The notes under the pieces: model-generated
What the model was told of the DNA's origin: nothing
Databases searched by the model: none
What the model saw: the letters and a program-made list of their open reading frames with translations, nothing else
Program-made: the position numbers and the translations under genes
Shown: in pieces, positions 10,093 through 21,501 of the stretch
How positions within the stretch are numbered: position 1 is the first letter of the stretch
Layout: each line of letters begins with the position of its first letter
NCBI GenBank assembly: GCA_021521415.1
Contig: JAIQDT010000230.1
Coordinates: 537,501-601,500, forward strand
Length of the DNA stretch: 64,000 nt
Reading direction: 5' to 3'
Origin: Bidens hawaiensis
Taxonomy: Eukaryota > Streptophyta > Magnoliopsida > Asterales > Asteraceae

Positions 10093-11333
10093 CATTTTCT
10101 ACTTGTAGAGTATGAGGGTTGCCATTAACCAGATGATTGAAAGTGACCGGGGCGATTATGATGTCTTTTTATTCTTTCGCTGAAAATTAGTCGATCATAC
10201 TTAGTTAGAAAGACACATACTTGTATGTGGTCGGTCCAGCTAATCCATTGGATTCGCAGGATAACCGTTTACCTGAAGACTTGACTTGATCGGGGCGGTT
10301 GAAGTCAAAAAATTTTTTTTGGGAAATGAAATTATTTTTCAAGTCTACTACTTCGTAAGAAGTTCGTTTGCTATGTTTAACAGAAAATTGATCCAACCTT
10401 GAAAAATGATAGATATACTGATTCTGTGTGCTTAACTAGTGAAGTTATTAGGCTTAAAAGGCTTTAGAACAGTCATTGTATGTCGTGGTAGCTTTTTATG
10501 GTGCGTAAAAGTAGAAGTGATACTAACTAAATCTACTCGATTTTATGTGGAAACTTCTTAAGAGTTCTGCATGTCTTCATATATATCTTTCCGAATGATA
10601 GGCAGAAAAGCGATTACCCAGTCATACACGAGCCTGTTAGTGTTCTGATTCCCGTGAAGAAAGCGTGTCAAGAGACTGCAGTGATCCAGATTCGGGACTT
10701 GCAGTTGTTCTCTATGTGTTTGTTAAAAAAAAAAAAAAAAATTATAAGTTATTGAGACATTCTTTAACTTAAAATGTCAATCATGATGTAAGAAAGAGAA
10801 CGGGAAGCAGAGTCTAAAGATTGAAGAATACTTACAACTTAATCAGACACTACGGGTCGAAGTCAATTCGGGGTGACTTGGGGAAAGCCAAATACGCTTT
10901 GAGAATAGATAGGAGGCATCATAATCTCTGGGTTGTTGCCCACTTAATTTTTGAGCTTAATTGAACTTAACTCGTTTCACAGAAATGATGAAAACCATCT
11001 TAAGTTATTTACCTGCCTACAACCTGTTTCTTTATGTCATAATACAGCTAAACACGGATCTATGTGACAGTCACGTAGTTAGTATGATTCCTGTTCGGAT
11101 CTTTTCTAAAACATGGTAGTCCCTGTCTAGACTGAAATTTGATCCCTTGTACTTTAATTTTTAAAAGTTTTTCCTATTTATGTAGTTGTTGATTTTATAC
11201 TTGGTTACTTAGTCTTGATCGTGTCATGTAACTCTCTAAGGAAGTTTTAAAACTTACTTGCAAATTGTTCAAATTATAGGGGTTGATTTTGTAAAATTTG
11301 ATATATCGGCGAACTTGTGAATAACTTCACCCT

Positions 11334-11359
11334 AGGCGAAGTTATCCACAACTTCGCCT
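11334..11359 (+). other. Long GGCGAAGTT palindrome upstream of the third ORF
   Basis: Arms AGGCGAAGTT and AACTTCGCCT flank the loop ATCCAC. The arms and loop match the leader hairpin at 3819-3840. A TATATAAAGG box (11375-11384) lies just downstream and ~95 bp before the third ORF frame opens, so this could be an internal promoter for that ORF. That role is inference. Confidence 0.6.
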
Positions 11360-11476
11360 GTATAACTCCGCTCCTATATAAAGGAATTTTTAAGGTCAAA
11401 CAGTTTATTATTTTCTGATTTCAGCGAACTTATCCTCACGATTAACCTCGGCGAACTTATCGAACTTATCAATTTC

Positions 11477-12799
11477 TTGAAACTGAGAAAGAAAAAAGAA
11501 GAAGGATTCTACAATTGGATAAATCTTATCCAGACACAGGCTATTCAGCGCCTAGTAGCAGAAAATCAACTACAGTCATCCCTCCTGGTTGAACATGGAA
11601 AAATTATAGATGCTATGAAGGAGTTCTTGGCATCTCAGGGGGAGACGAGCTGTAAATGCGACGAGCTCAGGACAAAGAAGAAGAATGACAGAGACGATGA
11701 TCCCAATGCATCGGAAGGTGCAGGTGGTGAGTTACCAAGAACTACTCAAGCTCTTGGGACAACCACAGCTCAGGGGGAGTCTGCAGGTGCAGCTGGCGGT
11801 TCTGGTGGTGATGAGGTGGTGATGGTAGATGACGAGGAGATGGGAGATAATGTGATCGATGCCTTGAAGGAGTTGGATGATGATATGTTAGATGTTGATG
11901 ATGTGTGTGATGATGATGTGCTGCCATTAGAAGAAATTGAGAAGATTGGTGCACAGATAGTGATAGAAGATGATGTTGAAGAAGGTGAAATTGTAGAGGA
12001 GAATGTTGAACACGAGCTTCCAACCGTTGAGAAGTCGAATGTATGTGAAGATACAGTAGTTGATGATACAGAATGGGAGGAGCAGCCTAGATGGAAGGAA
12101 GGCTATGCTCATTGGTTTATCAAAACGAAGAAGCCAGTGGTACCTACAATGTTCAAGAAAAGTTATAATATTAAAGGGTACGCTGAGTCAAAGAAAGGCA
12201 TTATCTGTTGGTTATATGATGAACAGCTAAAAGTGTTCGTGGTGAAAAGATATGATGGGATCCAATACTTTAAGAGGACGTTGAGATCTCTAAATACCTT
12301 ACCTGAGTGTGAGGTAAAGGATTTGGCCAGACTGGGGTTGATTAATAGAAGTGATGATAATATGGCCAGAGTTATTGGGAAGATAGTATGGAAAGAAAGT
12401 ATTAAAGAGAAAAAGTTAGAGTTGTTAAAACCACAGAAAGGGAAATTAGTTGAAGATACTGAAAGAGGAATGAGAACAGATGGCAAACCTTGGATGGTGA
12501 TGAAATATAAGCCGATTCGGTGTTTGAAAGAGGTTCCAATGAAGACTATGCCTCAAGATGTGCTGAAAGATCTTAAATGGTGGTATGTGGATTGCCAGAC
12601 TGCTGAAGCCGTGATGGAAGACGAAGACGAACAAGAAGTGCTAAGAGTGTATGATCCGATGCATCTTGTTAATTTATCTAAAGCTGATCTGCAGGTGTTA
12701 AACGAGAAGAAGATATTCTATATTCCTGCTTGGAAAGACAAAGCGAGGAAATATCAGCAAGTTGTCACGGTCTGTGTAAGAGAGGGAGTGCATGCATGA
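11477..12799 (+). CDS. Third (post-pol) ORF of Sirevirus A, function unknown
   Basis: The frame is open for 440 codons from TTG at 11477; the first in-frame ATG is near codon 47. The N-terminal ~60 residues are Lys/Gln/Glu-rich and probably coiled-coil. Residues ~85-130 are Gly/Ala-rich, ~110-200 very acidic (runs of D and E), and the C-terminal half is mixed charged with many aromatics (WFIKTKKP, WWYVDC, FYIPAWK). I see no signal peptide and no transmembrane segment. Sireviruses often carry an envelope-like ORF here, but this one lacks the membrane features that would justify that name. Element B has a counterpart with coiled-coil and acidic parts in the same place. Its retention in the deletion units suggests it matters or happened to lie outside the deletion. 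Confidence 0.75.
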   Translation: MKLRKKKEEGFYNWINLIQTQAIQRLVAENQLQSSLLVEHGKIIDAMKEFLASQGETSCKCDELRTKKKNDRDDDPNASEGAGGELPRTTQALGTTTAQGESAGAAGGSGGDEVVMVDDEEMGDNVIDALKELDDDMLDVDDVCDDDVLPLEEIEKIGAQIVIEDDVEEGEIVEENVEHELPTVEKSNVCEDTVVDDTEWEEQPRWKEGYAHWFIKTKKPVVPTMFKKSYNIKGYAESKKGIICWLYDEQLKVFVVKRYDGIQYFKRTLRSLNTLPECEVKDLARLGLINRSDDNMARVIGKIVWKESIKEKKLELLKPQKGKLVEDTERGMRTDGKPWMVMKYKPIRCLKEVPMKTMPQDVLKDLKWWYVDCQTAEAVMEDEDEQEVLRVYDPMHLVNLSKADLQVLNEKKIFYIPAWKDKARKYQQVVTVCVREGVHA

Positions 12800-12845
12800 A
12801 GATTACAAGACAAGTGCTTTAAGATAAAGATATGAAGCTACTGCC

Positions 12846-12854
12846 AAGGGGGAG
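12846..12854 (+). other. Polypurine tract of Sirevirus A
   Basis: AAGGGGGAG lies two bases before the 3' LTR start at 12857, which is the expected plus-strand primer position and typical of Sireviruses. The same tract precedes the LTRs at 1313 and 3121. Confidence 0.88.
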
Positions 12855-12856
12855 TC

Positions 12857-13302
12857 TGTTGGTGCATAATGTCAGTAGTTCATAGTCTAGTGTCTGTAAT
12901 CGAGTCTGTAATGTTAATTGTGTTTTGTTTATGTTTAAGCGAAGTTACTGACAAGTTCGCTTATCAGGCGAACTTGTTAGTCAAGCGAAGTTAGCAACAA
13001 CTTCCCCTGAACATATCAGGCGAAGTTTTCGTGTATTTATACGCTAGGTCACGGCTTGTTTAGAGAGTTTTTTTTAGGTAATCGTATACAGACGTGTGTG
13101 AGTCGAGAGACGTGAGAACCAGAGAGTATTGAGTCTGTATTCAGTGATTATATCACGTGTTTCGGTTATAATATAACGTGTGTTCGTTTATTCGTATCGT
13201 GTGTTTGTTTGATTCGTGTTCTACGCTCGTAACGACCTACGCAGGGATTCCGCACCTGTGTAGATCGAGATATCCCGTGCAGATCCATCTAGGGAACCTA
13301 CG
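12857..13302 (+). repeat. 3' LTR of Sirevirus A
   Basis: It is collinear with 3121-3566. The last base is G rather than A (CCTACG), and sequence from 13303 on is coding DNA of element B read on the minus strand. The 12-bp hairpin has a substitution in each arm relative to the 5' LTR. Confidence 0.92.
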
Positions 13303-14039
13303 ATATGCATTATTTCATCATTATAGTCATAATCTTGTTCTTCAATATCTGATTTGTCACCTTCATACTCATCATCTTCAATTCTTCTCTCCTCACCATC
13401 CTCCTCACCATCATCATAAGCATTTAAGATCAGTTTCAAACTGTCTACAGTCTCTACACTTTTTCCAGTTACAGTCTCAACATTCACACCAGAGTCAGTT
13501 GGCATTATTTCATTCTCCCCCTGTTTTGGAGCAGCTGAGGTCTTCTCAACCTCCTGCTCCAGGATTTGAATTCTCATTTTTGCCCTTACCAACTGATCTA
13601 ATAACATGACATTCTCCATAGTGACCTCCTCATTCCTTCTCTTCAACTCAGCATTTTCTTGTAACAAGGTCAATAAGGCATTGTCAGTGGGTGGTGATGT
13701 AGAAAATGGTTCATTTTCAGTTTGTTCTTGGGTTGTGGTGTGAGTTTGGAAAATGGATTGTGGTGGTGATTGTGTATGATGTGGGCTTGGAATAAATGGA
13801 TCAGAATGAATTGGACTTGATGTTGTTGGTGTTTGTGGTGTTGGGGATACATGTGTTGATGTTTCAGGTTGGCTTATGGTTAGGGTTTGTGGTGGGGATT
13901 GAGTGATTTGATGTGGTGGAGTTTGTGGTGGTGATGAAAAAATGGGTTAATCAATGTGTAATGGTGATTGTGGTGGTGTTGGAATAGGTTGTTCTTGAAC
14001 TTCAAGTTGCTCCCCCTGATCAGGTGCATCAACATCCAT
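13303..14039 (-). pseudogene. Third ORF of element B, cut by insertion of element A
   Basis: ATG at 14039-14037 follows an in-frame TAA and starts a Pro/Thr/Ser-rich N-terminal domain (repeated PPQ, SPP, HTTTQ). This is followed by a clear coiled coil (LLQENAELKRRNEE onwards) and an acidic tail ending at the element A insertion. An in-frame TAA at 13949-13947 (codon 31) breaks it. The position after pol matches the third ORF of element A, and both have coiled-coil then acidic parts, though I see no close sequence match. The C-terminal remainder lies left of the window. Confidence 0.7.
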
Positions 14040-16927
14040 AGCTACTCCAGCTCCTTCTTAACAACATTTTCTTTTAATTTTATAAGGTTTACCCGATCCA
14101 TTTTAATCACAAACCTTGCTTGGTCAAGCTAGATAATTTAAAGTCATGACATTATGAAGAAGGATTACCCGAAATACCTGATTTCTTGAGAACTTAATCA
14201 CAAGTATAAAATATCAAATAACCATTCTTGCTAGGAATCAATTAAGATACCCAAATAAATTTCTCAAATTTAAATTAAAATCATAATTTAGCATAAACCC
14301 TATCAAAAATAAGAATCATATTCAATCAATCACAATAAAAGTATATTCAATCAAGTATACTTTAAAAAGATAGTGTGCCCGAGCAACCTTCATAATGTTA
14401 GTATGCTCGAACAACCTTCTTCTACAAAGTATACCCGAATAATCTTCCTAGAGTACAAAGTGTGCCCGGAAAGGATTTCTAGCAGACAGTGTACTCGGAA
14501 AATCAAATTTCAAAAATTACCAAGTATAGTAGGGGAACAAAAGTGTACCCGAAATATAAAGTGTGTTCGGAAAACAAAGTTTGCCCGAAAACACTTGTAA
14601 TTTCAAAGAAAACATATTCACTCACACAAAGCTTACTTGGTGTACTCAAGGAGTTCACAAAGTTTGCTTGGAATAACAATCAGCATAAACAAAATGCAAA
14701 GCTTGCCCGAAACAATTATCTCTTGTTAAAAGCTAGCTATAACACATAATCATCTCAAGACTTCAAGCTTGCTCGGGAAACTTGTACAATGGTGTACCTT
14801 ACCCGAAAAGTGTAAACACTTCAAAGAATGCCCGAGAATCATAAACTTAGTCAAAAATGACAAAGCTTGCCCGAAAAGGTAATGAATCATCAAACCTTAC
14901 CCGGAAATACATATTCACACATATTCAACTGTTTTGTACCCGGAAAGGTTTGAGAACATCACACCTTACCCGAAAATACATATTCAAACAGTTTGTGCTT
15001 GGGAAGGTTTAATAACATCAAACCTTACCCGAACTTACATATTCAACCTATTTTAGGCAAAATGCAACACTTTTTGACTTAAACCACTTGTCAGAACAAT
15101 TTTATCTTTAAAGATCATAGTTTAAGAGCAAATGGTGCATTTAGAGATCAAATTTCAGTTATGTTTCATTTCAAAACAATTTCCTTTTGTAAGCTGAAAA
15201 GATCTCAGGAATGGGATCATATTGACTAAGTAGCTTTCTCAATACTTCATTCTCAGCATTATTATGACTACTAAGACAGGTCAACAGCAGGTCTAGACTT
15301 AACATGATTTTCATCTCTTTGATGATATGATTAAGTTTCAATTAAGTTGCAGAAAAATTTAAATAACACATGTTGTGTTCTGATGCTCCTTATCTATCCT
15401 CAAGGCTTATTTGGCTTTCTCCAGATCACCCCAATTTGACTTTGACCCCCTGGTTTTGGTTAAAACTTTAAATGACAGAACATATTATAAAAATTCAAAA
15501 GATATTTCTTTTCAAATCTTACAAACATATGTGAGGTTGAACGTTGGACTTACATGCCACGCAAGTCGGACTTACAAGCCTTTCACTCAGGGTGTTTAAA
15601 GGACTTATATGATTGCCTCCACCCTTGTAGTTCTGTTATTAACCCTCATGTTTGTATTTCTCTAATAAATATTTGTGAACATGTATCAACTTTAGGTTGA
15701 TTAAATATTTGAAAGTAAAGTAGTTCACAGCAGTTCTTTGTCATTCTCTTAATAGATGTTTCATTTTGGGTAACCAAAGACCAACAGGCTTATGTATGAC
15801 TGGATAATCACTTTTCTGCCTATCATTTGAAAAGATTTATCTAGGAACATGCATAGACAAAAATGTAACTCCACATAAATCTTAGCATATTCTTTATGTT
15901 TATATCACCTTAGATTTTACATATCATGAGAAAGCAACCATACATGTCAATGACTGTACTAAGAGTCATTTTAGCCTAATAAATCCATATGATTGGCTAA
16001 GTAGTCAATGTACTATCATTTCCCAATTATATTCAGTTTAATATTCAATCACCCCATGTCTCTTAATTGTCAGGTAAATGTCTATTCTGTTTGACCACAA
16101 GTGGTCAACAGGACCAAACATACATTTTGAATATATGTCCTTTCAAAGTCAGAGTTATTGACATAGTTTTAAGTGAAGGAATAGAAAACAAGTTATAATT
16201 GCCCCAAATGCTTTCAGTTTTCTGGTCATTGGCTATCCTTTAATCTTTGCAGATTGCAGGACCAAACATACACAAGTGTATGTCCTTCCAACTGGGCAAA
16301 TGACATAATTTTCAACAAAGATAACTACCTGAGACTTTTCATTGAAAAATCCTTCTTTTAAGCTTCTTTAAAGCTTGAACTGAATAATCTTATCATATCT
16401 CAACACCATTAACAACATGCTCATGATTTGATTCAAAAATAGAGTATTTATGCAAAATTCATTAGAAAATTCATTTTATCACTGAATATTGACATAAAAC
16501 TTATCTTGACATAAACAGTTGCAGCACATAATCAAATCTTAATCAAACTTAATATTATCTGAACAGGTAGACAGTACTAACATTCAAAGTCTATCATATC
16601 TTAATAACATTAGAAGATCAGATAAAACACACATTCAAGCAATTAAGCAGTGATGTCAGATAAGCAATTTAGCAGATAATTCATTACAAGACTACTTATC
16701 TTAACATCACAAATACACATTAACTGATAAACATGCAAACAGATTAATCAAATCGATACTTGTCATTCTTCACACACACAATCAGTTAAAGCACATAACA
16801 GTCAACATATTCAATAACACAATCAAGTATCATACTCAAACATATTCACACAACATTCAATTTGTAAACCTCTAAACAAAGTAATCAGTTAGCACATAGA
16901 GGTATACAACCAAGCACACATCCTTAA
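14040..16927 (-). other. Post-pol noncoding region of element B
   Basis: No gene is visible in this 2.9-kb stretch. From 14360 to 15050 a degenerate motif (TACCCGAA, TGCCCGAA, on the plus strand) recurs about 20 times, often with ACATATTCA between copies. From 15780 to 16320 the sequence is homologous, on the minus strand, to 10030-10660 of element A, including hairpins at 16091-16108 (TTGACCACAAGTGGTCAA) and 16267-16282. Confidence 0.7.
16256..16290 (-). other. Conserved hairpin after pol, element B
   Basis: Inverted arms CATACAC and GTGTATG surround AA. In element orientation the flanks read GGAAGGA before and TTTGGTCC after, as at the element A hairpin at 10068. A second, weaker copy with the same flanks lies at 16111-16144. 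Confidence 0.72.
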
Positions 16928-19900
16928 TCAGATTTCATCAGAGTTGATCATTCCCAGGGCTTTCAAAAGAAAGTTGAACCTGGTTCTATCAAGTGGTTTG
17001 GTGAAAAGGTCAGCCAAATTGTCACTTGTATCAACTCTTTGCATTTCAATCAAACCTTTTTCACTACAATCTCTAATGAAGTGATGTCTGATTTCAATGT
17101 GTTTAGTCTTAGAATGTTGAACTGAATTCTTACAGTAAAATAAGCAGCAGTATTGTCAATAAGAATAGGGGTGTTCAGAAAATTCAAACCATAGTCCAGC
17201 ATCTGGTTCTAAATCCATAGAACTTGTGCACAACAGGCAGATGCAGCAACATATTATGCTTCTGCAGTTGAGATTGAGACAGTTGTTTGCTTCTTGCATT
17301 GCCATGACACCAGCCTTTCTCCCAAGAATTGACATCCTCCTGATGTTGACTTTCTGCTCATGTTGCAGCCATCATAATCACTGTCTGTGTAGGAAATTAG
17401 ATCAAATGATTGATTCTTTGGATACCAAATTCCCAAATCTGGTCTTCCCTTCAAATATCTGAATATTCTTTTAACAGCATTCATGTGGGAAACTCTTGGA
17501 CTTGAATGGAATCTTGCACACACACACACACAGAAAACATGATATCTGGTCTAGTAGCAGTCAGATACATCAGAGATCCAATTTTGGCTCTGTATTCATG
17601 TTCATCTACAGGCTCCCTTTTTCATCTGCAGTCATCTTTTCCTTGGTATCCATTGGAGTTGAGGCAGTTTTGTACTCATGACAGTTGAACTTGTTCAAGA
17701 TGTCCTGCACATACTTATTTTGGTCAATGAAGATCCCTTCAGCTTTCTGTTGAACATGTAATCCAAGAAAGAAGTTCATTTCTCCCATAGAACTCATGCT
17801 GTATTTGGACTTCATTACCCCTTCAAACTCCATGCACATTTGTTCATTTGTGGAACCAAATATGATATCATCAACATACACTTGTAACAGAAGTAAGTCT
17901 AATCCCTTTCTTTTGTAGAAGAGTGTCTTGTCAATGGCTCCTCTTTTGAAGCCATTTTCAAGAAGATGATTTGACAGCTCATCATAAAATGCTCTAGGAG
18001 CCTGATGCAATCCATAAAGGGCTTTGTTTAGCTTATACACCCTGTTTGGATACAAAGGATCCTCAAAACCTGGAGGTTGAGCTACATATACCTCTTCATC
18101 AATCTTTCCATTTAGGAATGCAGACTTAACATCAAGCTGGAACACCTTAATGTTCTTTGAGGCAGCATATGCAAGAAAGATCCCGATAGCTTCAAGTCTT
18201 GCTACAGGAGCAAAGACTTCCTCAACGTCTATTCCTTCCTCTTGAAGGCATCCTAGTGCCACAAGCCTAGCTTTATTCTTAATCACCAAACCCCTATCAT
18301 CCCTTTTGTTTCTAAAAACTCATTTGGTTCCTATTGCATATCTGTCAAATGGCTTATCAACAAGATCCCACACATGTAGATCTCTGAACTGTGCCAATTC
18401 TTCCTGCATGGCTTCCACCCAACTATTGTCTTTCAGTGCTTGAGCAATATTCTTAGGCTCTATTTGGGATAGAAAACAGGAGTAAAGACAGATGTTTGCA
18501 ATTTCTGAGTGACTTCTTGTAACTCTTTCATGCAAATCTCCAATGATGTTTTCAGAAGGATGATTCTTTTCCACATAAGGAGTTTGAGCAATCATATCTG
18601 TAGACACAGTTGTGTCAATATTTGACTCATTGAGTTCTGGTTCTTCAATGATCAAATCAGTCTCTTCATCATGAAATTCTGGTGCTTCATCATTATGTTG
18701 TCCTGAAGTAGATGCACCATTGTTTCCAATATTCAAGCTTTCAAACAAATGCTGAAATCTTGCAGTAGATGCAGCTTCTTCTTCACTTGCTTGGTTGCTT
18801 GAGTCTTCCCCACTCTGAACTTGATCATTCTGTACATCTTGATTATCTTCTTGAACTTGTTCAACAATATTACTTGAGGAATTCTTCACAAAAGGATATT
18901 CCTTTTCTTTTCTAGCAACCTTTTTCCATAATTCTTCTAAGTCCAGTGGTTTCTTCTTTTTCTCTTCAATTACACTGGTCTTGTTGAATGAGTCATCAAA
19001 ATCTTCTGGATAAATCTTGAAAGACCTTATTAACTTTTCATGATCAAACAGCCATGCTGCACCATCAACTGTATTAAATTGATTCTCATTAAAGATGATG
19101 TCAGATGATTCTATAACACTCAAATGGTCTTTCACATATACTCTGTAAGCTTTTGAGTGTGTAGAATATCCAACAAAGAAACAATCTAGAGATTTTTTTG
19201 AAACTTGTTCAAATAATCCCTAGTGTTCAAAAGAAAACATTTGCATCCAAAGGCTTGAAAAACTTGATATAAGGCTTTCTGTTGTGGAATATTTCATATG
19301 GATTTTTGTTATGCCTTTTGTTTACAAGCACCCTGTTCTTAACATAGAAAGCAGTGTTTATTGCTTCAGCCCAAAAAGTAACAGGCAGATTAGCATCTGC
19401 TAACATGGTTCTTGCAGCTTCAATTAAAGTTCTATTTCTTCTTTCTGCAACACCATTTTGTTCAGGAGTTCTAGGAGCTGAGAATTGTTGAAGTATCCCC
19501 TTTTCTGCACAAAATTCTTGCATAACTCCATTCTTGAACTCAGTACCATTGTCACTTCTCATCACTTTAACCTTCTTATTCAACTTGTTCTCAATCATTG
19601 TTACACAACCCTTAATCAACTCTGCAGTTTCATTTTTGGTACTTAGGAAATAAACCCAAGTGTATCTTGAATAGTCATCAATGATCACAAGACAGTAGCT
19701 TTTCTTTCCTATACTTGGCACACTCACAGGACCAAAAAGATCCATGTGAAGTAATTCAAGTATTTGATCAATTAAGTTGATGAGCTTAGGCTTATGAGTA
19801 GATTGTGTTGTTTTCCCTTTTGACATGAATTACAATGATCTTCCAATTTGAACTCTCTTGTAGGTAAGCCTATGACATACTCACCTTTGACAAGTCTATT

Positions 19901-20370
19901 CATGTTCTTTAAGTTCACATGACACAGTTTCCTATGCCACAATTTTGATTCATTTTCAGTGGCTTTGGAAACAAAACATGCACCCCCTCTTGAAACAGCT
20001 TCTTTCATATTCAGTTCATACAAGTTGCCATTTCTTGGTGCCATCATCATAATCATTTTAGGTGGAATGACAAACTCAGGTTTTAAGATAAAACAGTGGG
20101 AATCATCAAAACTGACTTTGTATCCCTTATCACACATTTGTGATATACTCAGTAGATTATACTGAAGACCTTCAACATGAAATACATTATCAAATGAGAC
20201 TTTTCCATTTGTTAAAATTCATTTCCCCACAATCTTTCCACCATTTTCATCACTCCCAAAGGCTACAGGTCCTTCGTACTTTTCTTCATAGTTGACAAGT
20301 GATCTTTTATCACAAGTCATGTGCCTAGAACAACCACTATCCATATACCATATTTCATTCAGAGGAGTGG
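16928..20370 (-). pseudogene. pol: Degraded POL of element B
   Basis: Read from high to low coordinates it carries protease (WYMDSGCSRHMT near 20340), GAG-pre-integrase (CX2C segment near 19830), integrase (HMDLFGP, RSDNGTEFK, NGVAERRN; 19227-19826), RT (YVDDIIFG near 17860) and RNase H (YTDSDYDGC, near 17390). It ends at 16928 with a C-terminus homologous to that of element A. It is broken by an in-frame TGA near 20220, by frameshifts near 19200, 18300 and 17580, and by lesions in RNase H. The block order and the sequence of the motifs make it a Sirevirus relative of A. It cannot give a full product. Confidence 0.9.
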
Positions 20371-21501
20371 ACTATTCCTGCATAAAAGAAAGAGTTTGAT
20401 TAGTTGAGTGATGAAGTGCAGGCTTATACAGCTTGCAACTCATCAATTTCATTTTCTGTGACAGCTTGGGAAGTGAGTGTTGTTGGTTCTGGATCTTCAT
20501 GAGTGACTTCTAAGTTGTCTGAATTATCAGTTTCATACCCACACTCTCTTGGGGTTTTAACAAGTGAAGTTGAGGTCTGTAATTCAGCTGAGTTAGTGGC
20601 ATACTCTTTGATCATATAATCTTTCTTTTCAGAGTAGTTTCTCACATCAGCAACTATCTCAACTTTAGTTTCAGTCTTGGGTTTCCAAAGGAAACCTTGT
20701 GGTTCATATCCATGTTTTAGCAAAAACTTCTCATCACCAGTGAGTTCTGTTGCTTTCTTTCTAGGATATGCACCTTTTCTTCTTGTCTTCTCACTACTTG
20801 ATGATTCTTGAGATTCATCAGATTTGACTGATTGAGTATCTTGTTTGACTCTCAAAGGCTAATAGTTCTTTTTGGTTAATTTCTCATGCTTCTTAAAAGA
20901 TTTACTTCTTCTTGCTGATTCAGCCACTTGCTTCTTTGTTTTTACTTCAGCTTTCTTTTCAATCCTTGTCTCCTGAGCAGATTTGTTTTCTTCTCTTTTC
21001 ATGGTTTCATTTCCACACACCTTTCCTTTTCCCAGATATATATCATACTTCTGTTTTTACAAGACAAAGTCTTGACCATACTTTGTTTCATCTGGGACAT
21101 GAAATGGTTGAAATTTCAATCTCTCATTGCATGAGTCTGTGTGATGACCATATTCATCACACTTCTTGCACCATACCTTGCCTTTAAATTTTTCATTCTC
21201 TTTTGGTTTCATGAACCTTTCACTTGGCTTAGGTGTCTTGACTCCTAGAGTCTTCTGATTCTTTAAACCATCAAAATCAATTGAAAAGGGAACAAATTCC
21301 TCAATCTTGATGTCTTGTCTTTCAAGTTTGCTTTTGATAAAGACAATTTTCTCCATATTCATAGGTTCCTCATCACTACTTTCTTTAACCCTTGACTGTC
21401 TCTTTTCATATTCTTCCATAGTTTCCACTTCTCCAACATCCAGTACTTCATGACTAGAAAAGACTGGATAAACTGGGATAAAGTTTTCTGAATCAACTTC
21501 T
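20371..21501 (-). pseudogene. gag: GAG of element B, C-terminal part
   Basis: This holds the second zinc knuckle region (CKKCDEYGHHTDSC near 21150) and a Lys/Ser/Glu-rich linker leading to the protease. Stops interrupt it near 20860 and in the protease-proximal linker. It is separated from the preceding part of the same gag by the solo LTR at 21502-24780. Confidence 0.82.

Larger units (their letters stand above)
9990..11476 (+). other. Post-pol noncoding region of Sirevirus A
   Basis: No ORF of substance lies in these 1.49 kb. The region contains two hairpins (10068-10083 and 10214-10229), poly-A tracts near 10010-10021 and 10724-10740, and a GCGAAGTT palindrome cluster from 11307 to 11465. 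Part of it is homologous to the minus-strand region 15780-16320 of element B. One shared block reads ATGATAGGCAGAAAAG at about 10596-10612. Such conservation in noncoding DNA of two diverged elements suggests a cis function. Confidence 0.8.
3121..13302 (+). mobile_element. Full-length Sirevirus-type Ty1/copia retrotransposon (element A)
   Basis: The order is LTR, PBS, leader, gag, protease-integrase-RT-RNase H, a 1.5-kb noncoding region, an extra ORF, polypurine tract, LTR. The integrase-before-RT order makes it copia. The very large gag with two zinc knuckles, the AAGGGGGAG polypurine tract, the long noncoding DNA after pol and the extra 3' ORF point to the Sirevirus lineage. It inserted at 13302 into the minus-strand third ORF of element B. 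The left insertion edge, and so the TSD, lies outside the window because the deleted units precede it. Confidence 0.92.

Noticed and set aside
3739..11670. Deletion in the tandem units as a spliced intron
   Set aside because: The borders allow no GT-AG or GC-AG placement, the acceptor side lacks a pyrimidine tract, and a 4-bp microhomology explains the junction.
11477..12799. Calling the third ORF an envelope protein
   Set aside because: No signal peptide, transmembrane segment or fusion-peptide-like stretch is visible.
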